Below the pieces are notes generated by a model, which saw only the letters and a program-made list of their open reading frames with translations, had not been told where the DNA came from and did no database searches. A DNA stretch of 64,000 nucleotides, from positions 39,328,686 to 39,392,685 of the forward strand of contig NC_134510.1 in the NCBI RefSeq assembly GCF_027942865.1. The letters are read 5' to 3'. Positions 51,170-63,173 of the stretch are shown one piece after another. A program made the translations under genes and the position numbers. The stretch is from Odontesthes bonariensis. Lineage: Eukaryota > Chordata > Actinopteri > Atheriniformes > Atherinopsidae. Each line of letters starts with the position of its first letter. Within the stretch, counting starts at the first letter, position 1.

Positions 51170-52612
51170 AGCGATACTCACTATTTTTTTCACCAGAGCC
51201 ACACTGGCAGAGCAAAATCAAGGAAAGAGCCACTTTTACCACAACATACTAAAGTCCCCTTTTGCAAATATGCATTTCTACATATAAAACATCCCACAGA
51301 AAAAGAAACAACACAGCCAATACATTTTCAATTCAGACCACATTTACCTTCATACTGGGATGAGCGGAAGCTGGCGTGCATGTCCTCGACTTTCTTCATG
51401 TTGTAATTGTAGTTTGTTGTTGGAAGCGTATTGCATTCATTTAAATAAATAAATAAAAACTTTTTTTTCTGTTTTTCTGTCTAATTTATTTTTTGGTTTG
51501 TTTTTCTGGGTATTTTTTTCTGTTTTTCTGACTATTTTTTTCTGTTTTTCGTGGTAATTTTTTTTTTTTAGTTTAGAAAGCAACAATCAACGCATTCATT
51601 CCTTTATGAGGGCTCGATTTAATGGAAGCAAACATGACTGGTTTGTTTAGTTTAATCAAGTTTTACTTTGACCTGGGTTTAAGACACTGGGAGACAGTCC
51701 CGTCTTTAAGTCATGTAGATGGTAGAACCCGTTCAGATCTCCTAGACATAGCAGTGTTTCAAAGTGTTCAAGACGGGGCAGGGATGGGCGGGGGCAGGAG
51801 CCACCTTAGGTCCACCGGAGTCACTTGCAGGCTGGATAATCTCGCGGGATTTCAAAGTATCTCGATATTTCCGAAAAAAATTACCCCGAGAAACAGGGAG
51901 AAAACATTACCATGACAAACAGAAAAAAATACCCCCCAAAAAACAGAAAAAAATTACCACGAAAAACAGAAAAAAATAGCCAGAAAAAATTACCGCAAAA
52001 AACAGAAAAAAATTGCCAGAAAAACAGAAAAATTACCGCGAAAAACAGAAAAAAATAGCCAGAAAAACAGAAAAAATTACAGAAAAAAAAACAGAAAAAA
52101 TGGCCAGAAAAACAGAAAAAAATTACCACGAAAAACAGACAAAAAATAGCCAGGAAAATTACCAGGAAAAACAGAAAAAATAGGCCAAAAAACCAGAAAA
52201 AAATAGCCAGAAAAACAGAAAAAATTTCCGCGAAAAACAAACCCAAAAATATTGGAATTGGATTTTAAGTGAATGCAATACGCTTCCGTACATAGTGACA
52301 CATTCAGAATGAGCATGGTTTTTGTGCTGGTTTTTGCCCTTTTTTAATTAAAAACCGATCCATTGTGCCTGCATCTCGCGCCGGCTAAAGGAGCTAGCGT
52401 GCTCTGTGGTTTAAGCGGGCTGCGTTGCCAGGTTTAACAGTTCCCCCTTTAGGAAACACCATTAAGCTTTAATTAATACTTAATAAAAATACTTCATACT
52501 GTGCAGTATTCAATGTGTGTTATTTGAATAAAATGTATTGTTATTGTTATAAGCTACTGTGTGAGCCCGAGCCGCCAATTAAAGCTTGAGGAGCCGCGCA
52601 ATGAGCATCTCT
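51170..52612 (+). mobile_element. Large dispersed element, plus orientation
   Basis: It begins GATACTCACTATTTTTTTCA with AGAGCCACACTGGCAGAGC and ends GCGCAATGAGCATCTCTG. It shares both ends with 4468-4990. The interior is dominated by AAAAACAGAAAAAATTACC repeats. No intact protein is found. Confidence 0.65.
51880..52245 (+). repeat. Purine-rich minisatellite GAAAAACAGAAAAAATTACC
   Basis: Irregular units of about 19-24 bp alternating AAAAACAGAAAAAAT with AGCCAG or TACCRCG. The inverse strand is translated as a run of Phe-rich frames (FFCFSGHFF), which are artefacts. Confidence 0.85.
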
Positions 52613-52723
52613 GGCGTATGGGGATGAATGGCCTCTGAATTCAGATTAAAAAAACCCAGCCTTTATCATCCTGGTGGGTGCCTGAGCTCAGCACCACCTC
52701 AGAATAAAACCAAGGCCTCACTC

Positions 52724-52822
52724 AGCTCCCCCCTCCTCCTCCTCCTCTTCCTCCTCCTCCTCCTCTTCCTCCTCCTCCTCCTCTTCCTCCTCCTCCTCCT
52801 CTTCCTCCTCCTCCTCCTCTGC
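52724..52822 (+). repeat. (CCT)n/(TCC)n trinucleotide tract upstream of gramd1a
   Basis: CTCCTCCTCCTCCTCTTCCT units lie about 320-420 bp before the gramd1a ATG, in what is probably promoter or 5' UTR. The tract is polypyrimidine on the coding strand. Confidence 0.9.
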
Positions 52823-52829
52823 TTGCAAA

Positions 52830-53144
52830 GGGATTACGGATGGGCGCAGAGACTGCAGCCCGTCACCGGGTCCTGCATTCAGCATAGACGGCAGCGTTGT
52901 GTCCGGTACCACCTTCAGGGCATCGGCCGTGATGGGAAATTAAGATCCGACCGCGGGACGGTGGACGAGGACCGCGTTTTTCATCCCGCAGCCGAGCGAA
53001 GGAGCCGCGGCGGAGGAGCGGAGCGCTGCTCCCGGAGCACCGGGCTGGTTTTCTCTGCGCACACCGGGAGCACCGGAGCCTCATTCACCCCCCAACAGCC
53101 GAGCGGGACCGTATTTTTTTTTATTTTTTTGTGCGCCTCATGAC
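52830..53144 (+). promoter_or_regulatory. CpG-rich promoter/5' UTR of gramd1a
   Basis: The 300 bases before the ATG are rich in G, C and CpG (e.g. GGAGCCGCGGCGGAGGAGCG), in contrast to the AT-rich surroundings, and lead into the first coding codons at 53145. A TATA box is not obvious, as expected for a CpG-island promoter. Confidence 0.6.
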
Positions 53145-56078
53145 ATGTTCGAGTAAGTGACCCGAACCGAGCAGCGCCGGATGAGAAGCATCCGCCGCGC
53201 ACCCAGCCGCTTTTACGCTCACGCGCCGCGTGCTTTTTCGCTCAGATAAAGAGTCCCATATTGCAGATTATGGCTCGGTGTGTTTGTGTGTGTGTCAGAC
53301 TGCAGAAACAACTGTGTGGTATTAGCTGATTAAACAGCTGATTTTGTCCGTGACCGTCCTGGCTCTGCTCGGCGCTCCCCACCGGCTCCAGGGCTCCAGC
53401 CCCCCCCCCCCCCTCCATCCCTGCACAACACGCCGTGTTTTGTGCAGTTTTTTACTGGAACAACTTGTGAAAGAGCTCGCGCTTGGCTTTGCCCTGCCCC
53501 TAAGGTGTTTGACCTGTAATCATGTTGTAAACCAGCTTGTAGCCGCTGTGCTAGCCGCATGTTAGCAGATTATGTGTCGGCTGTAACGTGTGTTGGGACC
53601 GAGGCTGGGGTGGAAAACTCTGGAAAGGTTTGTTTGCCCTTTACACCTGGGATGTGGCAGCTTTAAGCCCAGGTTGTAAACACAGGCTGACACAGATCCT
53701 CCCCCCTCTGATTTACAACAGCCCCCCTGCCCCAGAGCCTCACCTAAAGAGACCTTAATGCCACTCTGCCTGGGATAGAACATCCCAGCACCTGAGGAAG
53801 AGTCCAATGGCTTCTTTTAAACAGAAAACAGGGGGCCAGTTAAGAAATAATTAACAGGGATTTGGACAGTTATAATAATCTATTAATATGCTGAAATAAG
53901 ATGATCTGAGTATTTATAAAAGCTGTAATTATCCAGAATGAAATGGTGGCACAGTTTTATTTCTTGTCAGGAAACGTTAGAGGTGCCATTTGTAGCTTAT
54001 TTTGAGTTTTTCTCCAAATAAACACAAACATTTTTCCCCTTTGCCCTCATTAACCAGCCGTGAACTTTTACCCAGAAGAAGCCACCTCGGCAAACACTCG
54101 GTTCGGAGGCTTTTTTGTAAAGCTGGATCCACATCACAGCCTTTGGTATCACGGTGGATGTTGACTGTGTGTGACTGTGAGTGGAAATACGGCAGAATAT
54201 TACACAATGCTGAGCAGAAACAGGCGGCCGGGCCTGAACGCTGGATGGAAATGTTCTGATCAGGACCGCAGCTTCCAAACACGAGTTAGGATAAATGTAA
54301 CGCCATCAAATAAAACCCTGAATGTTGTCAGTGCGGTGTGAGGCTTAGCAGTCGATGACTGTCAGTTAGATTAATTGACTAATTGTTGAAGCTTTACTCG
54401 CGGTGATACTTCAAAGCCAAGGCATCTAAGCAGTTTATGTCCGAGTGTGTGTGGCTGACGTCGCCTTGGTAATCTCTCCATGCCCGCTTTAGGGTTGCAT
54501 TGCCCGGGAACTGTGTAGTTTATGCACTCCGTTGAGGCGGCGGAATGGAAACGAGGGCTGAAATGACACCACTCGCCGGCTGTTTTGTGTCTGAGCCGGC
54601 AGACGGTGGCACGACATGACTGACCGATGATACCCGAGGGAGAGCTCTCTCTTTATATTTGTGTTTTGTATGTTCACTTTGACCCTAAGAAGCAAAAATC
54701 AGAGGGTCTGCTCTGTCGGAAACATGGCGGAAAAAAAATTGTGGCCATTTTAGTGTATGTACCCTTCATTTTTTGACAGAAAATGTTGGAAAATTACAAT
54801 TTTCCACAAATCCTCAGTGGGTTGGGTAAGCTGTCAATAAATGCATTCCAGATGCACAGAACACACGTGGAGACGACATCCAATTAAATTATAACTCTTA
54901 AAATACATTTCTACATGATTTTTGGCTCAATTTAATGCAAAGAAATCAGGCGTTTTTTCACTTTTTTCCAATATTTTCATCTTTACTTCATTGGCAATCA
55001 ATTATTCCCCCAAATTATGACATCAGTCAATATGCCGTTCTGTTTACCAAACAGGATACTCATTCCACAGAAAAATCTAGAAAAATCCAACCAAAATCAT
55101 TGGATCTGTGATGATTTCACTGCTAGGCCTAGTTGGCGATAGTTGTTGACTGAAGTCATAATTTGGGGGAATAATTGATTGCCAATGAAGTAAAGATGAA
55201 AATATTGGAAAAATATTGCATTAAATCGAGCCAAAAATCATGTAGAAATGTATTTTAAGAGTTATAATTTAATTGGATGTTGTCTCCACATGTGTTCTGT
55301 GCATCTGGAATGCATTTATTGACAGCTTACCCAACCCACTGAGGATTTTTTGGAAAATTGTAATTTTCCAACATTTTCTGTCAAAAAATGAAGGGTACAT
55401 ACACTAAAATGGCCAAAAAAAAAATTTTCGCCATGTTTCCGGCAGAGCAGACCCTCTGATTTTTGCTTCTTAGGGTCAAAGTGAACATAAAAAACACAAA
55501 AATTATGGCAGACCATGTCAGGTTCAACCCATTTTTGACACTTTGGCTCTATCTGTTTTCCTGGTGTGGATGTCCACCACAGCTGTTGTTGTTGTTTATT
55601 TCCCTCCTCTGGGGTCCTTACATGCCCCTTCTGCTGAGATAAAACCACACCGCCGCCCTCTGGCTCCACTACACAGATTATTTTCAAACAGTCAGGTTTT
55701 TTTTAAAGGATTTCTACAGATTTTCTTTGCATATGAGTTAAAGCCCATTCGATGTTTTTCCCTCTTTGCTCAGCAGATTGTTCTTTTTCTTTTTTTTTTT
55801 TTATTGATGTTTTTTTTCAGACAAATGCAGAAAACTAACTGTTACATTATTACAGTTACATGGTAAGAATAGCAAACAATGTATTCCTTTTCAGCATCTG
55901 CCCAGTCTTTTTTTTTTTCTTTACAAACAAACAGAAAAATAAAACAAAAAAAAAATAAAACTACAGTCTAGCAACAACATACACATCACGCCAGACTTAC
56001 AACACAAAACCTAGATCAACAAAACAAAAACACAACACCCTTGGAAGTCTACATAGCATACATATCCTGTACCTGGAA

Positions 56079-56109
<31 letters not shown>

Positions 56110-58325
56110 TAGATATATATATATATATGCAGAGGTAGGTAGTGTCAGCCTTACACATCCAGCAGTTGGGCAGGAATGGGCCCCATACTTCATTAAATAG
56201 ATTTTCCCTCCCAGCCACTCTATAGGTGACACGCTCATTGAGCTTAGAACCTCTGCTCAGCAGGTTGTATTGAACACGTTGTCCTTTACTTGTGGCTCCT
56301 GTATCGTGCAGTTAATGTTTCTTTTCCGCACAGTCTAAGGTTCTTTTGTAAATGGCTGTAAATGCCCTCACTGTCTGGCTGCAGGATGAGCTCAGCTGAT
56401 AGCTGTGGCCTCATACGGCCTTTCTTTGGTCTTCATTCGGCACTTTGGGATGGCACAGGGTTCTCAAACGGGAAACGCCTGCAGCTTTTCTCCATAGCTT
56501 GACATTAAAGGGACAGTTCGCCTCTTTTGACATGAAGCTGTGTAACATCCCATATCAGCAACATCATTTCTGAACATCTTCTTACCCCCTGCTGCGTCCT
56601 GTGAGCAGAGTTCCAGCCTCGTTTTGGGGTTGATGAAGGTAGTCCGGCTAGTTGGCTGGGGTTTAAAAAATAAAGCGTTTTGCTTCTCAAAACAACATGC
56701 GTTCAAAAGAGTAATACATTTGCATCACAAAATGGTTCTCCAGGAAAAAGTCAGACCTCACAATCTCTTGGCCCTATTTTCTCTCCCTTCGTATCACTGC
56801 CTGCTGTGCAGACCGAAGCGCAGACCGAGCAGCAAACACCGTAACAGGCGCGGCTGTCGGCTGTCGGCAGCAGGCAGTGATACGAAGGGAGAGAAAATAG
56901 GGCCAAGAGATTGTGAGGTCTGACTTTATCTGGATGGACGATTTTGTGATTAAATTTTCTTTTATTATTCAGCCTCTAAAATGCGGAAGAAAATGTTTGT
57001 AGCGGTCAAATGATTTGAATATATCTTTAAAACACTTTAGAAGATAAACGAGCAGACCGTACACTCGTATCATGTACGAGAAAAGGCAAGGAAATCTGTT
57101 ATATTTCAGTGATGATTTCGATTAATGAAGCCATAAATGTTAGTTCTAAACCTTTAAAAGTCAGCAGGATCAGATTTTAGAGGGATCCATCCCTGTTTTA
57201 GGCTAAAGAAACAGTCACACCTCTAATGTATTCGCTTCTAAGTCTAAATCAAAGGCAGGCGGCAGCAGGCAGTGATATGAAGGGAGAGAAAATAGCGCCA
57301 AGCGATTGTGAGGTCTGACTTTTTTCTGGATGGACGATTTTGTGATGCAAATGTATTACTCTGTTGAACGCATATTGTTTAGAGAAGCAAAACGCTTTAT
57401 TTTTTAAACCCCAGCCAACTAGCCGGACTACCTTCATCAACACCAAAACGAGGCTGGAACTCTGCTCACAGGACGCAGCAGGGGGTAAGAAGATGTTCAT
57501 AAATGATGTTGCTGATATCAAATCAAATTTATTTGTACCACATTTCATGTACAAACAGTTCAAAGTGCTTTACATAAAATAAAAGCATTGCAGCAGGGAG
57601 TGGAAGAAGCATTAAAAATACATAAAAGAATATAAAGAGAAACAAATAAAATAATTAAAATTAATTTAAAAACCAGCAACAGTCCAGATAAGTTCAAAGA
57701 TATCGTGCAGATTTCACGCACAGACACATGAGAACAGAAATGTTTTTAACCTGGATTTAAAAATGTCTCCACTTGGTGAAAGTTTAATCTCCACTGGCAG
57801 TTTGTTCCACTTGTTTGCAGCATAACAGCTAAATGCTGCTTCTCCATGTTTAGTCTGGACTCTGGACTGGACCAGCTGACCTGAGTCCTTGGATCTAAGA
57901 GCTCTGCTAGGTTTAAAAAGAAATAATATTAATATTTAATAATATTAATATGGGCTGTCATACAGCTTCATGTCAAAAGAGGCGAACTATCCCTTTAAAG
58001 GCATCGTAGAGCAAAATCCAGCAGAAATATACGAATGCTTTTCCTCTGTTTCCCCATGAGCCGACTCTTGTCTTTTCTTGTCTCCAGTACAGCCAGTAAC
58101 TCTCCACGCAGCACCCCTGGCAGCTCCCCCTCCCTGCGGCGCAGGGTCCTTGGGGGGGGCAGGGCCAGTGAAAGTGAGGGGGGTGGAGAGAAAAGCAGCG
58201 GCGGAGGAGGAGGAGGCGGCTCCGACAGCCCGCTGCCCTCCATACCCTCGGCCTCCTCCCTCTCATCCGCCTACCCACTCGCCACTCGCCACTTCAGTCG
58301 CAATGCCAAGGTAACCGAGGGCTGT

Positions 58326-58390
<65 letters not shown>

Positions 58391-61300
58391 ACGCCTCAGA
58401 CCGAATCCATCCTGGTTATGAACCAGGCTGCTTATCCCTCTGCTCATCAAATCAGTTTGATAGGAAGCAGCCTTTAGCACGCTGTGGCGTGCGAGCGCCG
58501 CACTGTCGGCATCCTCGCTGAATCTGCGCCGCCGGCTGAAAAGTCATAATGAATAAGCAGCTTAAGTGTAAGTGTTTCTGCATGATTTCTGGCCGCAGCC
58601 CATTCCACCCGGGCCAGTTACTGCACCAAGCTCCGCCTCCCCCCTGCCACTTTACCCACCCCTGTTCAGATGCAGATGAAGAGACGGAAACACCACGGTT
58701 ACAGATGCTGCTGATTCCTCTGTTTTCTTTCTTTTAACTGCGACTGACGGCACATCTGTAAAACAGCTGTTTTACGGCAGGCTCCCAGCAGCTTTAGTAT
58801 CTGCCCCGAAACCAGATTAAACGACACGGCTCAGCTGACGTGTTAAATCTCTTAAACTTCTATCAATGACTCCAGGAAGTGGCGGGTCAATTCCTCGGCT
58901 TCCACCTGATGGCTTTCCTTTATTCATCGGTGATGCCAGAGAAAGATGGCAGAGCCTGCGGGCTGTCAAAGTGTCCGACTGAGCTGAGTGGGCATCACTT
59001 CACCTCCTGTTTTTGGCCTCACGGATATGACAAATTGTAAACTTTGGGTTATTTGAAGGATTGAAAAATAAATCAGATTTCTTTAACCCTGATCAGGTCA
59101 CCAGCAGAGGTGGGTAGAGCAGCCAAAAAGTGTACTCAAGTAAAAATACTGTTACTTCAGAATAATATGACTCAAGTAAAAGTAAAAAGTCGTCATCCAA
59201 ATAATTACTTGAGTAAGAGTAAAAAAGTGCTCGGTGAAAAAACTACTCAAGTACTGAGTAACTGTTGCGTAACGTCTGATTTATTTGTTAACACAAGCAT
59301 TCAATCAGACAGACAAAAATACTAAATAATCATCTTTAGGCCAATTAGAGTTCATCCAATTGATCAAATAAATTAAAATGAATTAATTAATTACAAAATA
59401 GCTTAAATTAAAATAATCCAGGTAAATTCAAGTACTTCAATAAAAAATAAAATAGACTTAGGAAATGTTTAAAACATGTGTAACCCATATGAAACCTAAA
59501 AAACAAACATTCACCTATCCATGGGGGGAAAACGAGTTTAGGAAACTTAGCGCTACATGTTTCCTCAAGTTAGATGTTGAGTTTCTGCTGAAATGTGCGT
59601 TTGTTTTGGTTGACACAGAAGACACATAATGTAGCTGCTGTTTCTCACTCTTTGTAGGTAAACATGCTTTCAGTATGAGGCCTCGTCTGCGTCTTCATTT
59701 CCCACCGTTGGTTCTGACATTTTTCATCTGTTTCTTTGTTTGTTTGCTACGACTGCTAATGCTAAAGCTAACCCGTCCCGCCGCTGAGATCGAGTACGGT
59801 CACGTGACCAGACTGCACGGCTGCGTCTGATTGGTGGAACACAGTCAGGTGGTAGAGCCTTTGGCGGAAGTCTCTCTCTCTGTCAGAATAAAACATTAAA
59901 ATGAGGCGTACGCGGGGGGATAAAAATAATGAGGCGTAGAATACCAAAGAGGTAAGAAGAAAAGTAACCAGCTCATTGTAGCCTAATGTAGCGGAGTAAG
60001 AGGACAGTTTCTGCTGCACACATCTACTCAAGGAAAAGTAAAAAGTATAGAGATTTAAAACTACTCCTAGAAGTATGTTTTACAAAACTTACTTAAGTAA
60101 ATGTAAATCGTTACTACCCACCTCTGGTTATCAGGTGGAAGAAAACTGTCAAACTCATCATTTAAACCATGTTAACGTTTCCAGTATTGACTCCAGAAAG
60201 GAAAATGTGCCCCAACCTCACCCAGATGTTGGTGAAATGAGGGTTTCTAGTTCAAAAGGTTCAATTTGACAGTTCTCGCTCTCTATTTGAGGAAGCATTT
60301 TGCAACCATGGGAGGAGAAATAATTCTCTGATATTCTTCTACTCCCTGAATCTGCCATCAGGACGAGCAGAAGCAGGAAACGCACACAGTTATCAGTTAT
60401 CTCAGACTTCTGGGCCAGAGTAGTTTGACCAAAAGGGATCCCGATCCGTGGCAGAGTTCACCGGGATGTGCACGTGCTCCCACTCACGAGATGTGGCTTG
60501 TTGTTCTTGGTGTCATCTCTCTGATAAATGGAGGGGATTGCATACCTCTGCAATAATTCCACTTTAGAGTGGTTTCCTGTCATTTCTGGGGTCTCATTCA
60601 AACCTTCACCTCTCAGTCATTAGAGGCTCTCGTGCACAGTGACGTGCACATTTTTACAGTGCTGAAAACTTTGGGCCATAACTGCACAAACGTACACTGA
60701 AAAAAACAACTCGTAAGATTTACTTTAAAAACCCTTTTTAAGTATTTGTACTCAAATGATTTAAGTAAGATTTAAGTGCTGCAATATCAAGTAAATTTTA
60801 CTCAACATAAAACATAAGTTTTGAAGATATTAAGTAACATTTACTTAATTACATCTTACAAGTTTTAAGTTGTATTTATTTAAACAAATTCAATAAAGTC
60901 TACTTGTTTTTCTTAGAACATCATTTTACTCAAAATTTTAAGTAAATTTTATATATCTGTAATAAATAGATAGATAGATAGATAAGTACTTTATTCATCC
61001 CAATTTGGAAAATTATTGTGTTGCAACAGCGTACAGTATAAAAGATATGTAAACAATTAAAGGAAAAACAAGCAAATGGAATAAAAATAGGGAATAAACA
61101 TCAGCTATAAACAAATCTACAGTATAGAATAAACATCAGAGAAATAAACATTAGCTATAAACAAATCTACAGTATGAAGAGTAGGGTAAATAATAATAAG
61201 AATAAACATCAGTAAACTAAATAAAAACAGATTTGTACATTTAACAATAAAGGTAAAAATAAATCAATTTAACTGAGCAGGCTGAACCAATAAGAAGTAT

Positions 61301-63124
61301 AGGGATGTGGATAATTTACATTATATTGTACTATGATGATATTTGCTGTTATGAAGTAACTTAGTAGATTTTAACGACACACTTTCAGAGTAAAGTTTAT
61401 GTAGTATTTCTAGGTTTATGTACATACAACTATTAAACATTTAAATTGTATGAGGAAACCTAAGTAAAACTTTCTCTTCCCCCATAATTCATGTATTACG
61501 TTAATAAAATGTTTAAATTTACTTAAGAAGCTCGAGTTTTTACTGAATCTTAAAAATACAAGGTGGAGATTATGACAGTTACTTCACCAAAAAGTCACTT
61601 TTTTCAGTGTTGCATAAAACCCTGTAAATCAGGGGAAATGCTGTGAAATACTTCACCTTTAAACCATATTTTCCTGCTTCTGTGCTTACTTCTTCTTTGC
61701 TGCATGGAGACACGACGGCTAATTAAATTGTTCTTTTCTTTGCAGAAAATGCAGAGCTGGTACAACGTAAGTGCACACCTCTCATTCCCCTTCCTTTGGC
61801 CATGTAAGACTCAGACTGTGTGTGTTTTTTTTTTTTATCAAAGCGAGTCGCTGTGAGCTCTCTGTCACCCTCAGGTTCTCAGTCCTACATACAAACAGCG
61901 AAACGAAGACTTTCGGAAAATCTTTAAGAAGCTTCCAGACACAGAGCGACTTATCGTGGGTGAGTAAGAGAGAAGTGTCACAGTCACTTCTTTAAATAAA
62001 GCCTGAACTGTTAAATGTAAATGTATTTGTAAATATTTTGTATTTGTATTTAAATACAAATACAAAATATTTTATTATAAATACAAAATATTTTGTATAT
62101 GTAGTTGTAAAAAATGTATTTGTAAATATTTTTAAATTTTGAAGTAAATGTATTTTAAACAAATTGGAGTCTCAGAAACAGAATCAGTTGCCATCTTTGG
62201 AATAAAATTCAAGTATAATTCAAAGAAAATTCTTCTAAATAAGGTTCCTGTACTGGATAGATTCTGGGGGACTGATGTCGAACTTCCCACCTGACTCGCA
62301 GAAAATATACTAAAAACACTTAAAAAACCTGCCAGTAGCAGATATGTTTCACCAGCTCTCAGAAATGTGTCCCATTTCACGTTAGAGTTTTATTATTCAC
62401 TCCCATGAGCCCTGACAATGTTCACATTATTGATAGAAACGTGATACGTTTCCCATGTTATAAACATAACATGTAAATGTAAATGTACTTTATTTCTACA
62501 GCCCTTTATAGACAATCCTTACGATGTACCAAAGTGCTTTAAAGCAGGTAATAAATAAAGAGAAGAAGAAGTAAAAACAATAAAAGAACAGTGAAAGCAA
62601 TAAAATACAACAAAATCGAATAAGATAAAATAAGATAAAAGTGTCATCATGCTACTGGGTATTAAATCCTAAATAAGCAGGTTTTTAGCCCAGATGTGAA
62701 GAGGCCCAGGTCAGAAATAAGAGGCAGCTGGACGGGGGGCTTATTCCAGAGCCTGGGGGCAGCTTTGGGAAAAGGCTCGCTCACCCCAGGGTTTGTATTC
62801 TGACCTGGGCACTTCCAGCAGAAACTGATCTGCTGACCTCAGAGCTCTACCAGGACTGTTAAAAGCTCAGATAAATACGACGGGGCGAGGCCGCTAAGAG
62901 CTTTAAAAACCAACATTAAAAGTTTAAAATCAGTTCTCTAAAGGACAGGAAGCCGATGGAGGGGACTCCGGATCCGAGCAGGTGTCGGTCAGCTGATCTG
63001 GTTTCTCTTCCTCTGCTCAGATTACTCCTGCGCTCTGCAGAAGGACATCCTGCTGCAGGGCCGCCTCTATCTGTCGGAGAACTGGCTCTGCTTCTACAGC
63101 AACATCTTCCGCTGGGAAACCACT
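53145..63124 (+). CDS. gramd1a: GRAM domain-containing protein 1A (Aster-A), exons 1-5, partial
   Basis: Aster-A is an ER-anchored cholesterol transporter at ER-plasma membrane contacts; its GRAM domain senses phosphatidylserine and cholesterol. Exons: 53145-53152 (MF plus 2 nt), 58088-58310, 61746-61766 (a 21-nt exon, KMQSWYN), 61875-61959 and 63021-63124. All have GT/AG borders and matching phases, giving 147 codons. The N-terminus MFDTASNSPRSTPGSSPSLR matches human GRAMD1A MFDTTPHSGRSTPSSSPSLR in pattern. VLSPTYKQRNEDFRKIF, LPDTERLIVDYSCALQ and LLQGRLYLSENWLCFYSNIF form the start of the GRAM domain. The remaining GRAM, StART-like (VASt) and transmembrane parts lie beyond the window. Some positions (WYNVLSP, LPDTERL) resemble GRAMD1B, but RWETT and adjacency to scn1b favour GRAMD1A. 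Introns 1, 4 and 5 are repeat-filled. Confidence 0.93.
54658..55500. mobile_element. Large foldback (arms about 360 bp) in gramd1a intron 1
   Basis: 54658-55030 and 55146-55500 are inverted copies. Landmarks are GACCCTAAGAAGCAAAAATC / GATTTTTGCTTCTTAGGGTC and GAATAATTGATTGCCAATGA on the right. The loop is about 115 bp. No TSD is clear and no ORF is present. Confidence 0.9.
55790..56135. repeat. A/T-rich low complexity with (TA)n
   Basis: Poly-T and poly-A tracts followed by ATATATATATAT runs at 56085-56130. Nothing else is visible. Confidence 0.7.
56509..56940 (+). mobile_element. TTAA element of the AGGGACAGTTCGCC family
   Basis: TTAA at 56505-56508 precedes AGGGACAGTTCGCCTCTTTT. The inner palindrome GTATCACTGCCTGCTG...CAGCAGGCAGTGATAC runs to 56935. 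The right end is not recognisable. It lies in gramd1a intron 1. Confidence 0.78.
57255..57994 (-). mobile_element. TTAA element split by a LINE fragment
   Basis: The right terminus GAGGCGAACTATCCCT is followed by TTAA (57995-57998). The interior matches 17515-17899 until 57517, where a LINE 3' tail (57517-57955) intervenes, and then resumes with GGGCTGTCATACAGCTTCAT. It ends about 90 bp before the acceptor of gramd1a exon 2. Confidence 0.8.
57517..57955 (-). mobile_element. LINE 3' tail inserted in TTAA element
   Basis: ATCAAATCAAATTTATTTGT and CAAAGTGCTTTACATAAAAT followed by the same tail as 50520-50950, inverted relative to its coding sense. The insertion point is known because the host element is intact at 17515. 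Confidence 0.78.
58326..58389 (+). repeat. (GT)n microsatellite, about 32 units
   Basis: An uninterrupted GT run starts 16 bp after the splice donor of gramd1a exon 2. Confidence 0.95.
59105..60126. mobile_element. hAT element (CAGAGGTGGGTAG ends) in gramd1a intron 2
   Basis: The ends CAGAGGTGGGTAG and CTACCCACCTCTG are inverted. The flanks GTCACCAG (59097-59104) and GTTATCAG (60127-60134) are an 8-bp duplication with two C-to-T changes. Subterminal ACTCAAGTAAAAGTAAAAAG motifs are repeated at both ends. No transposase is recognised. Confidence 0.8.
60695..61609. mobile_element. CACTGAAAAAA-type MITE with LINE insertion
   Basis: It starts CACTGAAAAAAACAAC after TA and ends TTTTTTCAGTG. It is homologous (inverted) to 18538-19066. 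A Maui/L2-like 3' end beginning with a TAGATAGATAGA tract is inserted at about 60962-61338. It lies in gramd1a intron 2, about 135 bp before the 21-nt exon. Confidence 0.78.
62475..62950 (-). mobile_element. L2-like LINE 3' fragment in gramd1a intron 4
   Basis: AAATGTACTTTATTTCTACA and CCAAAGTGCTTTAAAGCAGG, then a stretch including TTATTCCAGAGCCTGGGGGC, typical of the inverted 3' end of another fish LINE. Not coding. Confidence 0.6.
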
Positions 63125-63173
63125 GTAAGTCACTCACACGTGCACGCACGCAGCCACGTGCACGCCCGCTTAA

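Noticed and set aside
51881..52316. Phe-rich membrane-like ORFs (FFCFSGHFF) on the minus strand
   Set aside because: They come from a purine-rich minisatellite; hydrophobicity is a composition effect.
52718..52912. Poly-Glu ORF on the minus strand
   Set aside because: It is the reverse of the (CCT)n tract in the gramd1a 5' region.
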